Counted from the first letter of the stretch, positions 54,189 through 63,211 are shown. The stretch: DNA of 64,000 nucleotides from Acetobacteraceae bacterium H6797 (GCA_015223225.1 JADFCQ010000001.1:496001-560000), one strand, 5' to 3'. The notes: generated from the letters alone by a model not told the origin. Program-made: numbers and translations.

Positions 54189-54267
54189 TTGCCTCCTGCC
54201 CCAAAGGCCATAAGACTAGCTGTTAGAAGAAAGCCGCGCCGCCAAGGCGACGGCAGGAGGATTGTCC

Positions 54268-55254
54268 ATGCTGACCCGACGCATGCTCGCCGCCAGCGCG
54301 GCGCTGCTGGCCGCCCCGCGCCTCGTCCGCGCCCAGAGCCAGACCCAGGGCCAGCCCTGGCAGCCCACGCGGCCGCTGCGCCTCATCGTGCCCTATGCGG
54401 CCGGCGGCTCGGCCGACCAGACGGCGCGGATGGTGGCCGATGCGCTCGGCGCCCGGCTCGGCCAATCCGTGGTGGTGGAGAACAAGCCCGGCGGGGCGGC
54501 GACGATCGGCGCCCAGGCCGTGGCCCGCGCCGCGCCCGATGGGCTCACCCTGCTCTACGGCACGCCGGGGCCGCAGATGATCAATCCCTGGCTCATGGCC
54601 AGCCTGCCTTATGATGCCGAGAAGGATTTCACCCCGATCTGCGGTATCAAGCGCGCGCCGAACCTGCTTTGCGTGAACCCTTCCGTGCCCGCCAAGAACG
54701 TGCCGGAGCTGCTGGATTATGCGAAGGCCAATCCGGGCAAGCTCACCTTCGCCAGCGCGGGCGTCAGCTCCTCCAGCCATCTGGCGGGGGAGATGCTGAA
54801 GTATCTCGGCAAGATCGACATCGTGCATGTCCCCTTCCGGGGCACCGGCCCGGCCATCACCGAGCTTCTCGCGGGCAATGTGCATATGGCGATCGACACG
54901 CTCGGCGCCTTGCTGCCGCATGCACAATCGGGCGGGTTGCGCGCGCTGGCGGTCAGCACGCCGAAACGCTCGCCGCTGGTGCCCGAGATTCCTGCCATCG
55001 CCGAGACCCTGCCGGGCTTCGATGCCGCGCCCTTCAACTATCTCGCGGGGCCGGGCAATCTTCCCGCCCCCATCGTGGCGCGGCTGAACCAGGAGATGGT
55101 CGCCATTCTCTCCGACCCCGCCTTCCGCAAGCGGATGGAGGCCCAGGGCGAGGAGCCCACGCCGAGCACGCCGGAGGAACTGGCCGCGACCATCCGCGCC
55201 GAGACCGCGCGCTGGGGCACGGTCATCAAGGCGGCGAATATCAAGATCGAATAG
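54268..55254 (+). CDS. Bug family tripartite tricarboxylate transporter binding protein
   Basis: A 328-residue periplasmic binding protein with signal peptide to about residue 23 (Arg-Ala-Gln), the signatures LRLIVPYAAGGSADQT and VVENKPGGAATIG, and VPFRGTGPAITELLAG. AGGAGG seven bases before the ATG gives a strong translation start. It follows the GntR gene by about 100 bases. Its 3' end overlaps the convergent truncated-hemoglobin gene by 14 bases. Ligand unknown; probably a carboxylate of the same catabolic region. Confidence 0.93.
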   Translation: MLTRRMLAASAALLAAPRLVRAQSQTQGQPWQPTRPLRLIVPYAAGGSADQTARMVADALGARLGQSVVVENKPGGAATIGAQAVARAAPDGLTLLYGTPGPQMINPWLMASLPYDAEKDFTPICGIKRAPNLLCVNPSVPAKNVPELLDYAKANPGKLTFASAGVSSSSHLAGEMLKYLGKIDIVHVPFRGTGPAITELLAGNVHMAIDTLGALLPHAQSGGLRALAVSTPKRSPLVPEIPAIAETLPGFDAAPFNYLAGPGNLPAPIVARLNQEMVAILSDPAFRKRMEAQGEEPTPSTPEELAATIRAETARWGTVIKAANIKIE

Positions 55255-55684
55255 GCGGGTTGGCCACCAGGCCGAAGCGCGTCACGCCCATCTCCAGGCT
55301 GCGGGCGATGCGGCGGGCGCGCTCCATCATCCAGTCCACACCCTGCGGCGAGCAGATTTCCCGCACGGTTTCCTCGAAAAGCCCGAGCCAGTGCGCGAAA
55401 TGCCGGCCCTCGATGGGCAGCGGCATATGCACGCGCATCGGCTGGCCGTCATATTCGCCCGCGCCGAGCGCCACCGAATTCCAGAAGGCATACATGCGCG
55501 GGAGGTGGCGGCCCCAATCCTCCACATGCGCCTCGAAGATCGGGCCGAGCAGCGCATCTTCGCGGATGCGCGCATAGAAGCGATCCACGATGGTGCGAAT
55601 CACCTCTTCGTCGATCCCGGTGAGCACGCGGATGCGCAGCCTGTTCGCTTCGCGCTCCGCCGCATCCGAGGCGATGGGGTTCAT
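55241..55684 (-). CDS. Group III truncated hemoglobin
   Basis: A 147-residue globin. Group III pattern: FYARIREDALLGPIF in the N-terminal helices, MYAFWNSVALGAG, and the proximal His in HFAHWLGLFEETV (about residue 95-98). The family binds oxygen, peroxide or NO; the role in this region is unknown. It lies two bases after the M20 peptidase stop codon on the same strand, so the two are probably co-transcribed. Confidence 0.9.
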   Translation of the reverse strand: MNPIASDAAEREANRLRIRVLTGIDEEVIRTIVDRFYARIREDALLGPIFEAHVEDWGRHLPRMYAFWNSVALGAGEYDGQPMRVHMPLPIEGRHFAHWLGLFEETVREICSPQGVDWMMERARRIARSLEMGVTRFGLVANPPIRS

Positions 55685-55686
55685 GA

Positions 55687-57099
55687 TTACGCCTTATGGG
55701 CCGGCACGCCGGCCTCACCGAGATCCCAGAACAGACCGGCCATGATACCCATCGCCTCGCGGGCGATGGAGCCGAGCATATGCTCGTCCGGCGCGTGCTG
55801 GGCGCAGGCCGCATAGGAATGCGGCACCCAGAGCGTCGGCAGGCCGAGCACATCGGCGAAGCAGTGGTTGGGCAGCGAGCCGCCGATATTCGGCAGAACC
55901 GCAGGCGCGGCCCCGATCGTCTTGCTCATGGAGGCCACCGCCCAGCGCACCCAGGGGGTGTCGGGATCGAGCCGGGTGGCAGGCGCCGCCTCGCCGCGCG
56001 CGGCCATCAGCTCCACACCCTGGAAACCGCATTCGTCGAGGCGCTTTCGGACGGCAGGCAGGATATTCGCCGCATCGGTCCCCGCGACATAGCGAAGCTG
56101 GATCGTGGCCGTTGCATTCGGCGGCACGGCATTGACGGGCGCGGCCGGATCGCCCGCTCCCATGGCGAGCACTTCCAACGTGTTCCAGCCGAAGAGCCGC
56201 TCCGGCGGGTTGAGCCCTTCGGTGCCCCAATCGACGTCGATCTCGGGGTCGGTCTCACCGCCGCCCACCGGCAGGTCATGGATCGCGGCGCGCACGGAAT
56301 TGGACATCGGCGGCGGGTTCAACCCCTCTACCTGCAGCCGTCCGCGGCCATCGACGAGGCAGGCGATGGCATTGGCCACGATGGTCGCCGGGTTGCGGAT
56401 CACGCCGCCCCAATTGCCCGAGTGATAGCCCCGCTCGCGCGCATTTACCCGCAGCGTCATGTTGAAGGCGCCGCGCGAGCCGAGGAAGAGCGTCGGCTGG
56501 CTGGCGGCCAGGCGCGGGCCGTCGGAGGCGATGAGCACATCGGCCTTCAGCAGCTCGCGATGCAGGTCGCAGAATTCCTGCAGGCCCGGCGAGCCCACTT
56601 CCTCGCCCATTTCCAACAGCAGGGTCACGTTGAAGCCCAGCTCGCCGCCGCGCAGCAGCCGCACCTGTTCCAGCGCCTCGAGATTGATCGTGTACTGGCC
56701 CTTGTTGTCGGCCGTGCCGCGCCCGTACCAGCGATCGCCCTCGACCACGATCTTCCAGGGCTCCAGCCCCTCGCGCCAACGGCCTTCCATGCCGCGCACG
56801 GTATCGCCATGGCCGTAGATCAGCACCGTCGGCAGGCCCTCGCCCTCGACGCGCTTCGCGACCAGGAAGGGGCCCTCGGCCATCTTGGGATTGGGCTTTG
56901 GGTTCGGCAGGATCTGGCTTTCGAAGCCCATGGCCTCCAGCGCGGGGACCATCTCCTCCGTTAGGAAGCGGCCCAGTTCCGGCCCGCGAGCCGGCTCCTG
57001 GCTCTCGGTCGGCCAGGCGACGCGGCGGGAGAGCACATCGAGCAACCGCCCGTCATCCACCATGGCCTGGGCATTGGCGATCGCGGTTTCGCGGCTCAT
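55687..57099 (-). CDS. M20 family metallopeptidase (ArgE/DapE/CPG2-like)
   Basis: A 470-residue dinuclear zinc amidohydrolase. Metal and catalytic motifs: GHGDTV (His and Asp), GTADNKGQ (bridging Asp), MGEEVGSPG (two Glu) and a final His near PNHCF. Residues of the dimerisation domain fill the middle. It cleaves dipeptides, acyl-amino acids or acylated amines. ATG 57099 has AAGGAG six bases upstream. The truncated hemoglobin gene follows; a LysR gene is divergent 75 bases away. Confidence 0.92.
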   Translation of the reverse strand: MSRETAIANAQAMVDDGRLLDVLSRRVAWPTESQEPARGPELGRFLTEEMVPALEAMGFESQILPNPKPNPKMAEGPFLVAKRVEGEGLPTVLIYGHGDTVRGMEGRWREGLEPWKIVVEGDRWYGRGTADNKGQYTINLEALEQVRLLRGGELGFNVTLLLEMGEEVGSPGLQEFCDLHRELLKADVLIASDGPRLAASQPTLFLGSRGAFNMTLRVNARERGYHSGNWGGVIRNPATIVANAIACLVDGRGRLQVEGLNPPPMSNSVRAAIHDLPVGGGETDPEIDVDWGTEGLNPPERLFGWNTLEVLAMGAGDPAAPVNAVPPNATATIQLRYVAGTDAANILPAVRKRLDECGFQGVELMAARGEAAPATRLDPDTPWVRWAVASMSKTIGAAPAVLPNIGGSLPNHCFADVLGLPTLWVPHSYAACAQHAPDEHMLGSIAREAMGIMAGLFWDLGEAGVPAHKA

Positions 57100-57174
57100 C
57101 GGGCTCTCCTTCGTTCCGAACGGGGCGGGTTTGCTACCATTGCCCCTCCGGCGCAAGCCGGGCCATGCTGGCCC

Positions 57175-58179
57175 ATGGCCCGCCGCTATCTCGACCAGCG
57201 CCTGAAACTGCCGCTCCTTCGCGTCGCCGACGCGTTGGAGACCCATGGCAGCCTGCTCAAGGCCGCCTCCGCGCTTGGCGTCAGCCAGCCCGCCCTCTCG
57301 CGCAGCCTCCAGGAGCTGGAGGAGATCACCGGCACGCGCCTCTTCGAGCGCCATCCGCGCGGGGTGATACCCACCGAGGCCGGGCAGGTCATCATCCGCC
57401 TCGCGCGCCGCATCCTGGCCGAATTGCGCCGGGCGGACGAGGAGCTGGAGGCCCTGGGCGCGGCCACCGGCACCGTCGCCGTCGGCGTGCTGCCCGTGGC
57501 CGCCGTGGGCGTGCTGCCGGGCGTGCTGATCCGCCTCAAGGCCAGCCATCCGGCCATCCAGGTGCGCCTGCAACAGGGCCGCACGGAAGAGCTGCTGCCC
57601 CTCCTGGCCGCGCGGGAGCTCGATCTGGTCGTGGGCCGGCTCTATACCCCCGCCGTGCCGGACGGCTTCCAGCGCGAGGCGCTGTGGGAGGAGCCGATCT
57701 CCATCCTCGCCCGCACCGACCACCCGCTTTTCGCCAGCCCCGGCCCCGTCACGGCCGAGACGCTGATGCGGCATGACCTCATCCTGCCCACCGTCAGCCA
57801 GCGCGTGGGGCAGGAGATCGAGCACCTCGTCACGCTGCTCGGCCTGGGCGCCTCGGTGCCGCTGCGCTCCTCCTCCTACGGCTTCATCCGCGAGATGCTG
57901 CTCGCGACCGACCATGTCGCCGTCATGCCCCGCTCGATGATGGTGGGGGACCTGCTGCGCGGCACGCTGCGGGTGGTGCCGCTCGCCGTGCCCGCGCCGC
58001 CGCGCCCGGCGGGCCTCGTCCTGCCGCCCGATCATGCCCCCTCGCCCGCCGCCTCGGCCTTCATCGCGAGCCTGCGGGGCTATATCGGCGAGATCACCGC
58101 CCGCGGCCTCGCCGATATACCCAATGCTGATACCGCGCGCCCAAGAAGCGATGGGTCCGCCGGCCGCAAGCGGGGGTAG
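57175..58179 (+). CDS. LysR family transcriptional regulator (GbpR/PcaQ-like)
   Basis: A 334-residue regulator. N-terminal winged helix (LKLPLLRVADALETHGSLLKAASALGVSQPALSRSLQELE, about residues 10-49) resembles the GbpR/PcaQ/GalR group that controls aromatic acid genes. The effector domain follows (92-300). It precedes the GalB-like gene by 35 bases on the same strand and is divergent from the M20 gene, so it could control either side; a GalR-like role over galB and the genes after it is attractive. Confidence 0.9.
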   Translation: MARRYLDQRLKLPLLRVADALETHGSLLKAASALGVSQPALSRSLQELEEITGTRLFERHPRGVIPTEAGQVIIRLARRILAELRRADEELEALGAATGTVAVGVLPVAAVGVLPGVLIRLKASHPAIQVRLQQGRTEELLPLLAARELDLVVGRLYTPAVPDGFQREALWEEPISILARTDHPLFASPGPVTAETLMRHDLILPTVSQRVGQEIEHLVTLLGLGASVPLRSSSYGFIREMLLATDHVAVMPRSMMVGDLLRGTLRVVPLAVPAPPRPAGLVLPPDHAPSPAASAFIASLRGYIGEITARGLADIPNADTARPRSDGSAGRKRG

Positions 58180-58214
58180 CGTCTTCCGGCACTGAGACTG
58201 CTGGAGGAAACACC

Positions 58215-58931
58215 GTGGCCAATACCGCTCTCGTCGTGAGCGCCCATTCCGCTGACTTTGTCTGGCGCGCGGGCGGCGCCATCGCGCTGCATGCCGCCAA
58301 GGGCTACGAGGTCACGGTCGTCTGCCTGTCCTATGGCGAGCGCGGTGAATCGGCCAAGCTCTGGCGCCAGCCAGGCATGACGCTGGAGAAGGTGAAGTCC
58401 TCCCGCGAGGCCGAGGCGAAGCGCGCCGCCGAAGTGCTGGGCGTGCATGACATCCAGTTCTGGGACTTGGGCGACTACCCCATCACGCTGACGCAGGAGA
58501 GCCTGTTCCGCCTGGCCGACCTGCATCGCGCCATCCATCCCAAATTCATCCTCACGCATAGCAAAGAAGACCTCTACAATTACGACCATCCGCAGGTGAC
58601 GGAATTCGCGCAGCATGCGCGCATCATCGCCCAGGCGCATGGCCACAATCCGGGCCAGAAGGTGCTGGGCGCCCCGCCGGTCTTTCTCTTCGAGCCGCAT
58701 CAGCCCGAGCAGTGCAATTGGAAGCCCGATGTCCTGCTCGATATCGGCAGCGTCTGGGAGAAGAAGCGCGCCGCCATCGAATGCATGGAAGGCCAGGAGC
58801 ATCTCTGGGAATACTACACCCGCGTCGCCCAGCAGCGCGGCGCCCAGGCGGCCCGCAACAGCGACCTGACGATCAAATGGGGCGAGGGCTATCAGAGCGT
58901 CTTCCCCCATGTCGTGAGCCAGCTCGCGTGA
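58215..58931 (+). CDS. galB: 4-oxalomesaconate hydratase, GalB-like (PIG-L family)
   Basis: A 238-residue zinc protein of the PIG-L/LmbE family. The metal motif AHSADF (H11, D14) and the later NYDHP (His) match GalB of Pseudomonas putida, as do CLSYGERGESAKLWR and EPHQPEQC/GQEHLWEYYTRVA, from memory of that protein. GalB hydrates 4-oxalomesaconate to 4-carboxy-4-hydroxy-2-oxoadipate in gallate and protocatechuate 4,5-cleavage. Start is GTG with GGAGGAAAC upstream. The next gene starts within its stop (GTGA). Confidence 0.9.
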   Translation: MANTALVVSAHSADFVWRAGGAIALHAAKGYEVTVVCLSYGERGESAKLWRQPGMTLEKVKSSREAEAKRAAEVLGVHDIQFWDLGDYPITLTQESLFRLADLHRAIHPKFILTHSKEDLYNYDHPQVTEFAQHARIIAQAHGHNPGQKVLGAPPVFLFEPHQPEQCNWKPDVLLDIGSVWEKKRAAIECMEGQEHLWEYYTRVAQQRGAQAARNSDLTIKWGEGYQSVFPHVVSQLA

Positions 58932-59770
58932 CATCGCTGCTCACCGCCATCGGGCGCACGCCGCGCACCGAGGCGCTTTTCTCCGGCGCGGTCAGCGCGC
59001 CGGGGCTCGAGCTCAAACTGCCCGCGATGCCGGTGATCAGCCGCGCCTTCGCGCCCATGGTGCGGGAGGGGAAATACGAGGCCAGCGAAATGGCCATCGC
59101 GACCTTCCTCATGGCCAAGGCGGCGGGCAAGCCGCTGGTGCTGCTGCCTGTGATCCTCGTCTCGCGCTTTCAGGAAGCGGCGCTGCTCTGCCTCGCCGAG
59201 AGCAGGCTCACGCCCGATCAACTGGCGGGCAAGCGCGTCGGCGTGCGTGCCTATAGCCAGACGACGGGCCTCTGGCTGCGCGGCACGCTTGCCGAAAGCC
59301 ACGGCGTGGCGCCGGAAAGCGTGGAATGGATCACCTTCGAAGGTGCGCATGTCAGCGAATACCAGGACCCGCCCTGGGTGACGCGCGCCGCCCCGGGGAA
59401 GGATCTTCTGGCCATGCTGTTGGCGGGCGAGATCGACGCCGCCATCTTCGGCAATGACCTGCCGGAAGGCGTGCCGCTGCGCCCCGTCTTCCCCGACCCG
59501 GAGGCCGCAGGCGCCGCCTTCAAGGCGAGGCATGGCTTCGTGCCGGTGAACCATCTGCTCACCGCGCGCAGCGACATTGCTCAGACCAGGCCCGACGCGT
59601 TGACGGCGCTCATCGCGCTGCTCGGCAAGGCCGGCGCCACCGTCACCACCCGCGCGGCGATGCGGCCGGCGCTGGACCTCGCCATGGAATACGCCCTCGC
59701 GCAGGGCCTGCTGACGCGCCGCCTTTCGGTGGAAGAGATCTGGGAGGGAACACCGCCCTCCATCCGCTGA
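58928..59770 (+). CDS. 4,5-dihydroxyphthalate decarboxylase-like protein
   Basis: A 280-residue soluble protein of the periplasmic-binding-like fold to which Pht5-type 4,5-dihydroxyphthalate decarboxylases belong. The order EASEMAIATFLM, LLPVILVSRFQEAALLC, LAGKRVGVRAYSQTTGLWLRG and the GVAPESVEWITFEGAHVSEYQDPP block matches that family, from memory; it has no signal peptide, which argues against a transporter subunit. The family turns 4,5-dihydroxyphthalate into protocatechuate. It is translationally coupled to galB (GTGA) and precedes a Bug gene and ligI. It is about 50 residues shorter than classical Pht5, so the substrate may differ. Confidence 0.72.
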   Translation: MTSLLTAIGRTPRTEALFSGAVSAPGLELKLPAMPVISRAFAPMVREGKYEASEMAIATFLMAKAAGKPLVLLPVILVSRFQEAALLCLAESRLTPDQLAGKRVGVRAYSQTTGLWLRGTLAESHGVAPESVEWITFEGAHVSEYQDPPWVTRAAPGKDLLAMLLAGEIDAAIFGNDLPEGVPLRPVFPDPEAAGAAFKARHGFVPVNHLLTARSDIAQTRPDALTALIALLGKAGATVTTRAAMRPALDLAMEYALAQGLLTRRLSVEEIWEGTPPSIR

Positions 59771-59799
59771 CGCCAAAAATTCCAAGGGAGAAAACGAAA

Positions 59800-60774
59800 A
59801 TGTCCAAGATCTCTCGCCGCTCCATCCTCGCCGCCGCCGCCGTGCTGCCCTTCGCCGCCAGGGCCCAGGGCATGTGGAAGCCCGACAAGCCCATCCGCGT
59901 CATCGTGCCCTTCGCGGCGGGCGGCGTGGCCGACCTGACGGTGCGGGCGACGGCCCAGCGCCTGCAACCGCTGCTCGGCCAGCCCATGGTGGTCGACAAT
60001 CGCCCCGGCGCGGGCGGCATCATCGCGGGCCAGCAGCTGATGAATGCGGCGGCCGATGGCTATACGCTCATGGCGGCGACCAATGGCACCGCGATCAGCC
60101 GCAGCCTCTTCCGCAACCTGCCCTTCGATCCGCTGAAGGATCTGGCGCCCGTCGTCACGCTCGGCGCCTTCCCCATCGCGGTGCTCGTCGCGCCCAATTC
60201 GCCCTATAAGGACGTCGGCTCGCTCATCGCGAAGATGAAGGCGGAGCCTAACAAGTTGAACATCGGCACGATCAGCGTCGGCAGCACGCAGAACCTCTCG
60301 GCCGAGCTTTTCAAGATCCGCGCGGGCGTGAAGGCCGAGACCATCGCCTTCCCCGCCACGCCGCAACTCGTCACGGCGCTGATGCGCGGCGACGTCGATT
60401 GCGCCTTCGAGATCGTCGGCCCCATCTGGGGCCAGGTGCAATCGGGCGCGGTCAAGCCCATCGCCGTCACGGGCGCGCAGCGGGCGCAGAACCTGCCGCA
60501 GATCGCGACGCTGATGGAAAGCGGCGTGCCTGATTACGACGTCGCTTCCTGGAACGCCCTGGTGGCCCGGGCGGGCACGCCGCCCGAGGCCATCGCCGCC
60601 GTCAATCGCGCTGTGAACGAGGCCATGGGCGGTTCCGAACTCCGCAAGGCGCTCGAGGATGTGGGCGTGGAGCCGCGCGGCGGCACGCCCGCCGCCATGG
60701 GCCAGCTTCTCGCCGCCGATACCGCCCGCTGGGCGGAGGTGATCGAGAAGGCCGGTATTGAAAAGCAGGGATGA
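59800..60774 (+). CDS. Bug family tripartite tricarboxylate transporter binding protein
   Basis: A 324-residue periplasmic protein. Signal with Ser-Arg-Arg before a hydrophobic core and cleavage near Ala-Arg-Ala-Gln (22); VIVPFAAGGVADLT, VVDNRPGAGGII and the later MRGDVDCAFEIVG are family segments. It sits 29 bases behind the decarboxylase-like gene and four bases before the LigI-like gene, so it most likely binds an aromatic acid or a ring-cleavage product used by this cluster. No TctA/TctB is nearby. Confidence 0.93.
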   Translation: MSKISRRSILAAAAVLPFAARAQGMWKPDKPIRVIVPFAAGGVADLTVRATAQRLQPLLGQPMVVDNRPGAGGIIAGQQLMNAAADGYTLMAATNGTAISRSLFRNLPFDPLKDLAPVVTLGAFPIAVLVAPNSPYKDVGSLIAKMKAEPNKLNIGTISVGSTQNLSAELFKIRAGVKAETIAFPATPQLVTALMRGDVDCAFEIVGPIWGQVQSGAVKPIAVTGAQRAQNLPQIATLMESGVPDYDVASWNALVARAGTPPEAIAAVNRAVNEAMGGSELRKALEDVGVEPRGGTPAAMGQLLAADTARWAEVIEKAGIEKQG

Positions 60775-60778
60775 ACGC

Positions 60779-61663
60779 ATGAACGAGACCCGGAAAATCC
60801 CCACCTGCAAGGGACCCGACCCCGATACGCGCACCCCGCGCCTGCGCCCGCCGCCGGGTGCGGTGGATGCACATTGCCACGTCTTCGGCCCCGCCGCCGT
60901 CTTCCCCTATGCGCCGGACCGCGCCTATACGCCGCCCGATGCGCCTTTCGAGGGGTTGCAGAAACTGCATCGTATCCTCGGCATCGACCGTGCCGTGATC
61001 GTCCATGCCTCCTGCCACGGCAGCGACATGACGGTGACGCTCGATGCCATCGCCCGCTCCAACGGCACGATGCGCGGCGTGGCGGTTGTCGATCCCGGCA
61101 TCACCGACAAGGAACTCGCGCGCCTGCATGAGGGCGGCATCCGTGGCGTGCGCTTCAACTTCGTGAAGCATCTCGGCGGCATGCCGGACATGGATTTCTT
61201 CAAGCGCGTGCTGGCGCAGATCGAGCCCATGGGCTGGCATGTCGTGCTGCATCTCGACGCGGAAGATATCGTGCCCCTCGCGCCGACCATCGAGGCCATC
61301 CGCGTGCCCTTCATCATCGACCATATGGGCCGCGTGAAGGCGAAGAACGGGCTCGACCAGCCGGCCTTCAAGCAACTCCTGGAGTTGATGAAGAACCCGC
61401 TGGCCTGGGTGAAGATTTGCGGCGCCGAGCGCATCTCCTCCGCCGGCGCGCCCTTCCTCGATGCCGTGCCCTATGCCAAGGCGCTGCTCGCCGCGGCGCC
61501 GGAGCGCGTCCTCTGGGGCACGGACTGGCCGCATCCGAATATCAGCGGCGACATGCCCAATGATGGTGACCTCGTCGATCTTCTTGGCGAATCCGCCCCC
61601 GACGAGGCCACGCGCAAACAGGTGATGGTCGACAACCCCAACCGGCTCTACTGGGCCGATTGA
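60779..61663 (+). CDS. ligI: 2-pyrone-4,6-dicarboxylate hydrolase, LigI-like (amidohydrolase superfamily)
   Basis: A 294-residue TIM-barrel hydrolase. DAHCHVFGP (H32, H34) holds the first metal-site residues; ASCHGSDM, GVRFNFVKHLGG, IDHMGR and WGTDWPHPN follow in the same order as in Sphingobium LigI, including the final Asn-Arg-Leu-Tyr-Trp. It opens the lactone ring of 2-pyrone-4,6-dicarboxylate to 4-oxalomesaconate, the substrate of the GalB-like protein encoded upstream. ATG 60779 is four bases after the Bug stop. The convergent hydratase gene ends six bases away. Confidence 0.92.
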   Translation: MNETRKIPTCKGPDPDTRTPRLRPPPGAVDAHCHVFGPAAVFPYAPDRAYTPPDAPFEGLQKLHRILGIDRAVIVHASCHGSDMTVTLDAIARSNGTMRGVAVVDPGITDKELARLHEGGIRGVRFNFVKHLGGMPDMDFFKRVLAQIEPMGWHVVLHLDAEDIVPLAPTIEAIRVPFIIDHMGRVKAKNGLDQPAFKQLLELMKNPLAWVKICGAERISSAGAPFLDAVPYAKALLAAAPERVLWGTDWPHPNISGDMPNDGDLVDLLGESAPDEATRKQVMVDNPNRLYWAD

Positions 61664-61669
61664 GCGCAG

Positions 61670-62296
61670 TCAGCCGAGGGCCTTGGCGCGGTCCTCGGCG
61701 AGCTTCGCCATGATGGCGGGCATCTTCTCCGCGGCCCCCTGGCGCAACTCGCTGTAGAGATTGCCGCCATGCGCATCGATGCCGACGGTAACCGGGCCCA
61801 GCGCCTCCACCTTCAGCGTCACCAGCCGGAAATGCGCGATGAGGTCGTTCCAATGCACGGATTCGACCGAGCGGATTGCGGCCGTATGCAGCGGCGCGCC
61901 CCCGCCCAGGAAGGAGAGATAGACGCAGCCCACCTCGCGCATCGCCTCCGCCGAAGCCTGGTCCAGCCCGCCCTTGCCGCCGACGGCGGTGAGGCCGAAA
62001 TGCCGGATCAGCCGGGGCATCAGCGGGTTGAAGCGCGTGCTGGTGGTCGGGTTCAGATAGAGCGGCCGGAACCCCTCCTCGCCTTCTTCGCAGTAGCTGC
62101 CAAGATGAAACAGCGCCTGGCCATCCAGCGGCCGCGGCATCTCGCGCTTGCCCTCGACACATTCCAGCATGCGGTGATGCGTCGGCAGCCCGGCGGTGAT
62201 CACCATCTCTCCCGTCAGCAGCACCATCTCGCCGAGCTTGAGCGAGCGTGCATCGGCGGGCGTCATCGGCAGCCTCATCTCGCGCATCGCCGTCAC
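61670..62296 (-). CDS. Class I fumarase/tartrate dehydratase-like beta subunit
   Basis: A 208-residue protein of the fumarate hydratase C-terminal (TtdB/FumA C-domain) family: GEMVITAGLPTHHRM (about 29-43), LNPTTSTRFNP, GGKGGLD and YLSFLGGGAPLHT are typical. With the adjacent alpha subunit it forms a [4Fe-4S] hydro-lyase. The start is GTG 62296, overlapping the alpha stop by four bases (GTGA), with GAGGG just upstream; ATG 62287 is an alternative. Real substrate may be tartrate, fumarate, mesaconate or a ring-cleavage product. Confidence 0.88.
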   Translation of the reverse strand: MTAMREMRLPMTPADARSLKLGEMVLLTGEMVITAGLPTHHRMLECVEGKREMPRPLDGQALFHLGSYCEEGEEGFRPLYLNPTTSTRFNPLMPRLIRHFGLTAVGGKGGLDQASAEAMREVGCVYLSFLGGGAPLHTAAIRSVESVHWNDLIAHFRLVTLKVEALGPVTVGIDAHGGNLYSELRQGAAEKMPAIMAKLAEDRAKALG

Positions 62297-63165
62297 TCCA
62301 CCCTCTCCACGCGCCCGTCGTCATAGAGCCGCGCGCGTGTCCGCCGGTTGATCCAGCAATTGAAGCTGACGGCGACGGGCGTGAAGCCGTGCCCCGCCGC
62401 GAAATCCACATGCACCGCCAGCGCCGTGGTATCGCCGCCCGTGCCCATCGGCCCGAAGCCCGTGGCATTCACGGCCTTGAGCAGCCGCTCTTCCATCGCC
62501 GCCAAGATGGGCTCCGGGTTCTTCGTTCCCATCGGCCGCAGCGTGGCACCCGAGGCGAGCTTCGCCGCATGGTCGAAAGCGCCGCCGATGCCCACGCCGA
62601 TGATCACCGGCGGGCAATGCTGCGAGCCGGCCTTCATCACGCAATCCATCACATAGGCTTCGATTTGTTCGAGCGTGGGATAGGAGAAGATCTCGAGCGC
62701 CGCCCAGCGGCCCGAACCCAGCGCCTTGGGCTGGCAGGTGATGTCGATATAATCCTTCTCGCCCGCCAGCACGTCCCAGGTGACGAGCGGCATGTCCTTG
62801 CCGCGATAGCCGCGCTCATTGGTCAGCGGATTGGCGACATGCTTGAGCAGCGGCGGCGAGATGCGCTGCGTCAACTCGTCGAAACCATCGATCACCGCCT
62901 TCTTGAGATCGCCCTGCATGGTGATGCCGGTGCCGAGGCGGATCACATAGACCGGCACGCCGGCATCGGAGCAGACGAATTTCTCCGTATCCTCGGCGCG
63001 ATGGGCGCTGGCCAGCATGATCTCGAGCGTGCGACGGGCGCCTTCATGGCTCTCGGCCAACGCCGCCTCGCGCAACGCGGCCTTGGTATCGTCGGGCACC
63101 TTGCGGAGCGACCAGTCGTAAAGGTCGGCCGTCAGACGCTTCACGGCCTCGTAGGTGATGGGCAT
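62293..63165 (-). CDS. Class I fumarase/tartrate dehydratase-like alpha subunit
   Basis: A 290-residue protein of the TtdA/FumA N-domain family. Cysteines of the iron-sulfur site lie in KFVCSDAGVP (about C64), in MKAGSQHCPP, and in VSFNCWINRR near the C-terminus; GVGIGGAFDHAAKLA and PMGTGGDTTALAVHVD are family blocks. GAGGAAACGCC precedes the ATG. It is first in the two-gene unit and faces a divergent GST gene. Hydration of an unsaturated diacid fits the surrounding meta-cleavage genes. Confidence 0.9.
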   Translation of the reverse strand: MPITYEAVKRLTADLYDWSLRKVPDDTKAALREAALAESHEGARRTLEIMLASAHRAEDTEKFVCSDAGVPVYVIRLGTGITMQGDLKKAVIDGFDELTQRISPPLLKHVANPLTNERGYRGKDMPLVTWDVLAGEKDYIDITCQPKALGSGRWAALEIFSYPTLEQIEAYVMDCVMKAGSQHCPPVIIGVGIGGAFDHAAKLASGATLRPMGTKNPEPILAAMEERLLKAVNATGFGPMGTGGDTTALAVHVDFAAGHGFTPVAVSFNCWINRRTRARLYDDGRVERVE

Positions 63166-63211
63166 GGCGTTTCCTCGGGCCCCGGGGCCTCATTCTGGTC
63201 GGGGCCTCATT

